The notes beneath the pieces are model-generated. The model did not search any database. It was not told the origin of the DNA and saw only the letters and a list, made by a program, of their open reading frames with translations. Below are positions 61,596-64,000 of a DNA stretch of 64,000 nt, in pieces. The stretch lies in the NCBI RefSeq assembly GCF_013001025.1, contig NZ_CP053021.1:2818001-2882000 (forward strand), read 5' to 3'. How positions within the stretch are numbered: the first letter of the stretch is position 1; every line of letters begins with the position of its first letter. Made by a program: the position numbers and the translations under genes. The stretch is from Sphingobium yanoikuyae (GTDB lineage Bacteria > Pseudomonadota > Alphaproteobacteria > Sphingomonadales > Sphingomonadaceae).

Positions 61596-63413
61596 TCACC
61601 TCTGGGTTGCCGGCACCGCCAATTTGGCAATCGCGTCGATCAAGTCGGCGACCTTGAATGGCTTTTCGATCACCGGCACCGCATCAAACGCCTCGGGCAG
61701 ATGATCGCGCCCATAGCCGCTGACGAACAGGAAGGGCATGGCCCGGTCCGCCAGGACGCGCGCAACCTGCTCCACGCCCTCACCCTGGAGATTGCCGTCA
61801 AGCAGCACCAGATCGCACTCCGCCTGATCGATCAGGGCCAGCGCATCGGCCACGGTCGCAGCCTGCCCGACGATATGGCCGCCCGCATCCTCCAGCGTCG
61901 CGGCCAGTTCAAAGGCGACCAGCGGCTCATCCTCGATCAGCAGCAGGCGGCGGCCGCCCAGATGCGCCTTGCCGTCACTGCCACTGCCGCTCGCGCCCTG
62001 CTCTCGGGGCGCCGGACGCGCCTTCTTGCGCAGGCGCGGGCTGGAGGCATAGGGCAGCGTCAGCGTCCATCCCATGCCCTCGGCGCCGTAATGGGGCTGG
62101 GCACTGCCGCCGTCGGAACGCAGGCTGCGCTCGATCAGCGCGGTGCCGAAGCCGCGACGGCTGGGCGGCGCAACCGGCGGACCGCCGCGTTCGCGCCAAT
62201 CCAGAACCAGTTGGTCATTGGTCAGACGCCATTCCAGCTCGACACGGCCGGCCGGCGCCGACAGCGCTCCATATTTATGGGCGTTGGTCACCAGTTCGTG
62301 CAGCACCAGCGCCAGGTGCAGCGCCGGTTCGGGGCGCAGATCGACCTCCGGCCCGTTCCAATGGAAACGCTCACCGTCGATCGCGCCGATCGTCACCTGC
62401 CCCTCGATCAGATCCCCCAGCCGCGCGGCCTGCCAGGTTTCGCCGCTCAGCAGCGAATGGGCGCTGGCCAGCGCGTGGATGCGACCGATGAAGGTCGGGG
62501 CGAAATCGGACGGGCCGGACGAATGGCGCAAGGTCTGGGTGGCGATCGCCTGGACCGACGCCAGCGTGTTCTTCACCCGGTGGTTGAGCTCGCCGATCAG
62601 CAGCTTCTGCGTTGCCTCCGCCCGCTTGCGTTCGGTCACGTCGAGGATCTGCAGGCTGATCGAGAAGAGCCGGCCGGCGGCATCGCGCAGCGCCGAGCAA
62701 TAGCATTCGCAATCGAGGGTCAGCCCCTCGGCCGTGTGGAAGCGCAGCAGGCGGTTGGTGCGCGGCACGGTGCCGGCGATCATTTCGTCCATCAGGCCGG
62801 CAAAATCGCCACGCTGGCTGTCGTCCAGCCATTTGAGTTCGGACGCGCCAAAACCCGCCACCTCTGCCGCACGCCAGCCGAACAGCCGCTCCGCTCCCTT
62901 GGACCAGGCAACGACATGGCGCTGGGCATCGATTTCGACGATCGCCAACGGGCTGTTGTCGCCATGGGCCTGGATGCGGGCCAAGGCCGCGGCATGGCTG
63001 TCGCGCTCCCGCGCCAATTCCTGCCGCTGCTGGAACAGTTCGACGAACAAGGCGACCTTGTGCCGCAGGATATGGGGGTCGACCGGCTTGAACAGATAGT
63101 CGATCGCACCGCTTTCATAGCCGCGAAACTGGCGTCGCTCGTCGGTCGCCACGGCGGTCAGGAAGATGATCGGCACGCGCCGGGTCCGTTCCGTGCCGCG
63201 CATCAGTTCGGCCAGCTCGAACCCGTCCATGCCTGGCATCTGCACGTCGAGCAGCGCCAGCGCGACATCCTCCACCAGCAGCAGTTCGAGCGCCTGCATG
63301 CCCGATCGCGCCTTGATGAGGGTCACGCCCTCGTCCGCCAGCAGCGCTTCAAGCGCGGTCAGATTTTCCTCGACATCGTCGACCGCCAGGATCTTGGTGG
63401 GCTCAGGCTGCAT
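61596..63413 (-). CDS. HWE-type hybrid histidine kinase (REC-PAS-HWE-REC)
   Basis: The 605-residue soluble protein has an N-terminal receiver domain (residues about 6-122, phospho-acceptor D56 in LLDVQMPG), a PAS domain (about 150-262), an HWE/HisKA2 kinase core with H278 in ELNHRVKNTLASVQAI, N-box HELVTNAHKYGAL and the family W-x-E in LDWRERGGP, then a basic Pro-rich linker and a C-terminal receiver (about 488-600, D539 in LLDGNLQGEG). HWE kinases are common in alphaproteobacteria, for light, stress or chemosensory signalling. Its ATG overlaps the cheR gene by 11 bp, so the two work together. Lack of membrane segments implies a cytoplasmic signal. Confidence 0.93.
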   Translation of the reverse strand: MQPEPTKILAVDDVEENLTALEALLADEGVTLIKARSGMQALELLLVEDVALALLDVQMPGMDGFELAELMRGTERTRRVPIIFLTAVATDERRQFRGYESGAIDYLFKPVDPHILRHKVALFVELFQQRQELARERDSHAAALARIQAHGDNSPLAIVEIDAQRHVVAWSKGAERLFGWRAAEVAGFGASELKWLDDSQRGDFAGLMDEMIAGTVPRTNRLLRFHTAEGLTLDCECYCSALRDAAGRLFSISLQILDVTERKRAEATQKLLIGELNHRVKNTLASVQAIATQTLRHSSGPSDFAPTFIGRIHALASAHSLLSGETWQAARLGDLIEGQVTIGAIDGERFHWNGPEVDLRPEPALHLALVLHELVTNAHKYGALSAPAGRVELEWRLTNDQLVLDWRERGGPPVAPPSRRGFGTALIERSLRSDGGSAQPHYGAEGMGWTLTLPYASSPRLRKKARPAPREQGASGSGSDGKAHLGGRRLLLIEDEPLVAFELAATLEDAGGHIVGQAATVADALALIDQAECDLVLLDGNLQGEGVEQVARVLADRAMPFLFVSGYGRDHLPEAFDAVPVIEKPFKVADLIDAIAKLAVPATQR

Positions 63414-64000
63414 GGTCGAGCGCCTTCAGATCCTGCAGGTTGCGGCGATAGATTTTCTCGCCCTCGTCGAAATCGGCAAAGCCATCGGAATAGCGCGAGA
63501 AGCGCAGCGTTTCCTTCGAGCCCAGCCCGAGGAAGCCACCGCGGACCAGCGATTCCCCGAACAGGCCAAGCGCGCGGTCCTGCAATTCGCGATCGAAATA
63601 GATGAGCACATTACGGCTGGACACCAGCTGTACCTCCCCGAAGACCTGGTCGCTCGCCAGATTATGTTGTGCAAAGACCGCGCGGCGACGCAGCGTCTTG
63701 TCGAAGACGGCGGCGCCATAGGCGGCAGTATAATAATCGGACAGCGAGGCCTTCCCGCCCGCGAGCCGATGATTTTCGCTGAATTGCGGCAGACGATCGA
63801 TCGCGTAGATGCCCGCTTCCGCCTTTTCGAGCGCGGCCGGACTGATGTCGGTGCAGTAGAAGATCGTGCGATCCTCCAGCCCTTCCTCGCGGAACAGGAT
63901 CGCGAGCGAGTAGAATTCCTCGCCATTGGCGCAGCCGGCGATCCACACCTTGAGCGAGGGATAGGTCTTGAGATGCGGCACGACCTGCTCGCGCAATGCC
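63403..64000 (-). CDS. CheR-type protein-glutamate methyltransferase (5' end outside window)
   Basis: CheR methylates receptor glutamates using S-adenosylmethionine. The visible 198 residues contain the SAM-binding VWIAGCANGEEFYSLAIL, FYCTDISPAALEKAEAG, and the catalytic-domain end VSSRNVLIYFDRELQDRALG and GFLGLGSKETL. The open frame continues off the window at 64000, so the N-terminal helical domain is missing here. Linkage to a hybrid HWE kinase suggests a stress- or chemosensory-type module in which CheR and possibly CheB lie upstream. Confidence 0.9.
   Translation of the reverse strand, partial: ALREQVVPHLKTYPSLKVWIAGCANGEEFYSLAILFREEGLEDRTIFYCTDISPAALEKAEAGIYAIDRLPQFSENHRLAGGKASLSDYYTAAYGAAVFDKTLRRRAVFAQHNLASDQVFGEVQLVSSRNVLIYFDRELQDRALGLFGESLVRGGFLGLGSKETLRFSRYSDGFADFDEGEKIYRRNLQDLKALDHAA

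Noticed and set aside
61347..61600. Integration site at tRNA-Pro
   Set aside because: No integrase and no repeated tRNA 3' end nearby; the downstream inverted repeat is a normal terminator.

Overview
The window is a GC-rich alphaproteobacterial chromosome segment that looks like a sphingomonad, most likely Sphingobium or a close relative. The reasons are the gene content and order: carA-rraB-carB-greA, dnaG-rpoD, a complete nuoA-N operon running into birA-coaX-rnj, tkt-gap-pgk, a 6S RNA gene between zapA and the 5-formyl-THF cyclo-ligase, and an unlinked bkd-type E1a-E1b-E2 cluster. The genus is inferred from memory of gene order, not from a database search.

Layout. 1-5.5 kb (minus): carbamoyl-phosphate synthase genes with an RraB-like gene between them, then greA. 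5.7-10.6 kb (plus): YqeY-like protein, a small DUF559 nuclease gene enclosed in perfect 38-bp inverted repeats, dnaG and rpoD. 10.8-19.2 kb is a looser region: a MoxR ATPase and its usual VWA partner lying 4.7 kb apart, several secreted or membrane proteins of unknown function, a soluble chemoreceptor, and a 637-bp gene-free stretch full of repeats. 19.4-37.0 kb (minus): rnj, coaX, birA and the 14-gene respiratory complex I operon, almost all joined by 1-4 bp overlaps. 37.3-44.8 kb: suhB, efp, cell-wall enzymes (M23 peptidase, L,D-transpeptidase), thiE, a P1 peptidase and class I aldolase. 45-51 kb: TlpA-like protein, MFS transporter, then pgk, gap and tkt of central carbon metabolism. 51.3-54.2 kb: a small coiled-coil protein, zapA, ssrS (6S RNA), fau, aquaporin and two identical tRNA-Asp genes. 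54.2-61.5 kb: AI-2E-family permease, branched-chain 2-oxoacid dehydrogenase genes, thyA, a RadC-like fragment lacking its metal site, and tRNA-Pro. 61.6-64 kb: an HWE hybrid histidine kinase overlapping a CheR gene that runs off the window.

Most of the window is core housekeeping. The most unusual signal is a family of palindromic elements whose ends read CCCCTCCCTTCCAAGGGAGG or close variants. One copy (6164-6597) carries a DUF559 PD-(D/E)XK nuclease gene and abuts dnaG. Two others (18788-18906 and 56931-57049) are 119-bp versions without cargo, and the last lies in frame inside the E2 acyltransferase gene, adding about 40 residues to its linker. Together they look like a nuclease-bearing mobile palindrome with non-autonomous derivatives, one of which is translated as protein. 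Other points of interest are an 11-bp-phased GCGACA array, a probable CTG start for birA, a palindromic operator on the bkd promoter, and a terminator placed directly before pgk.
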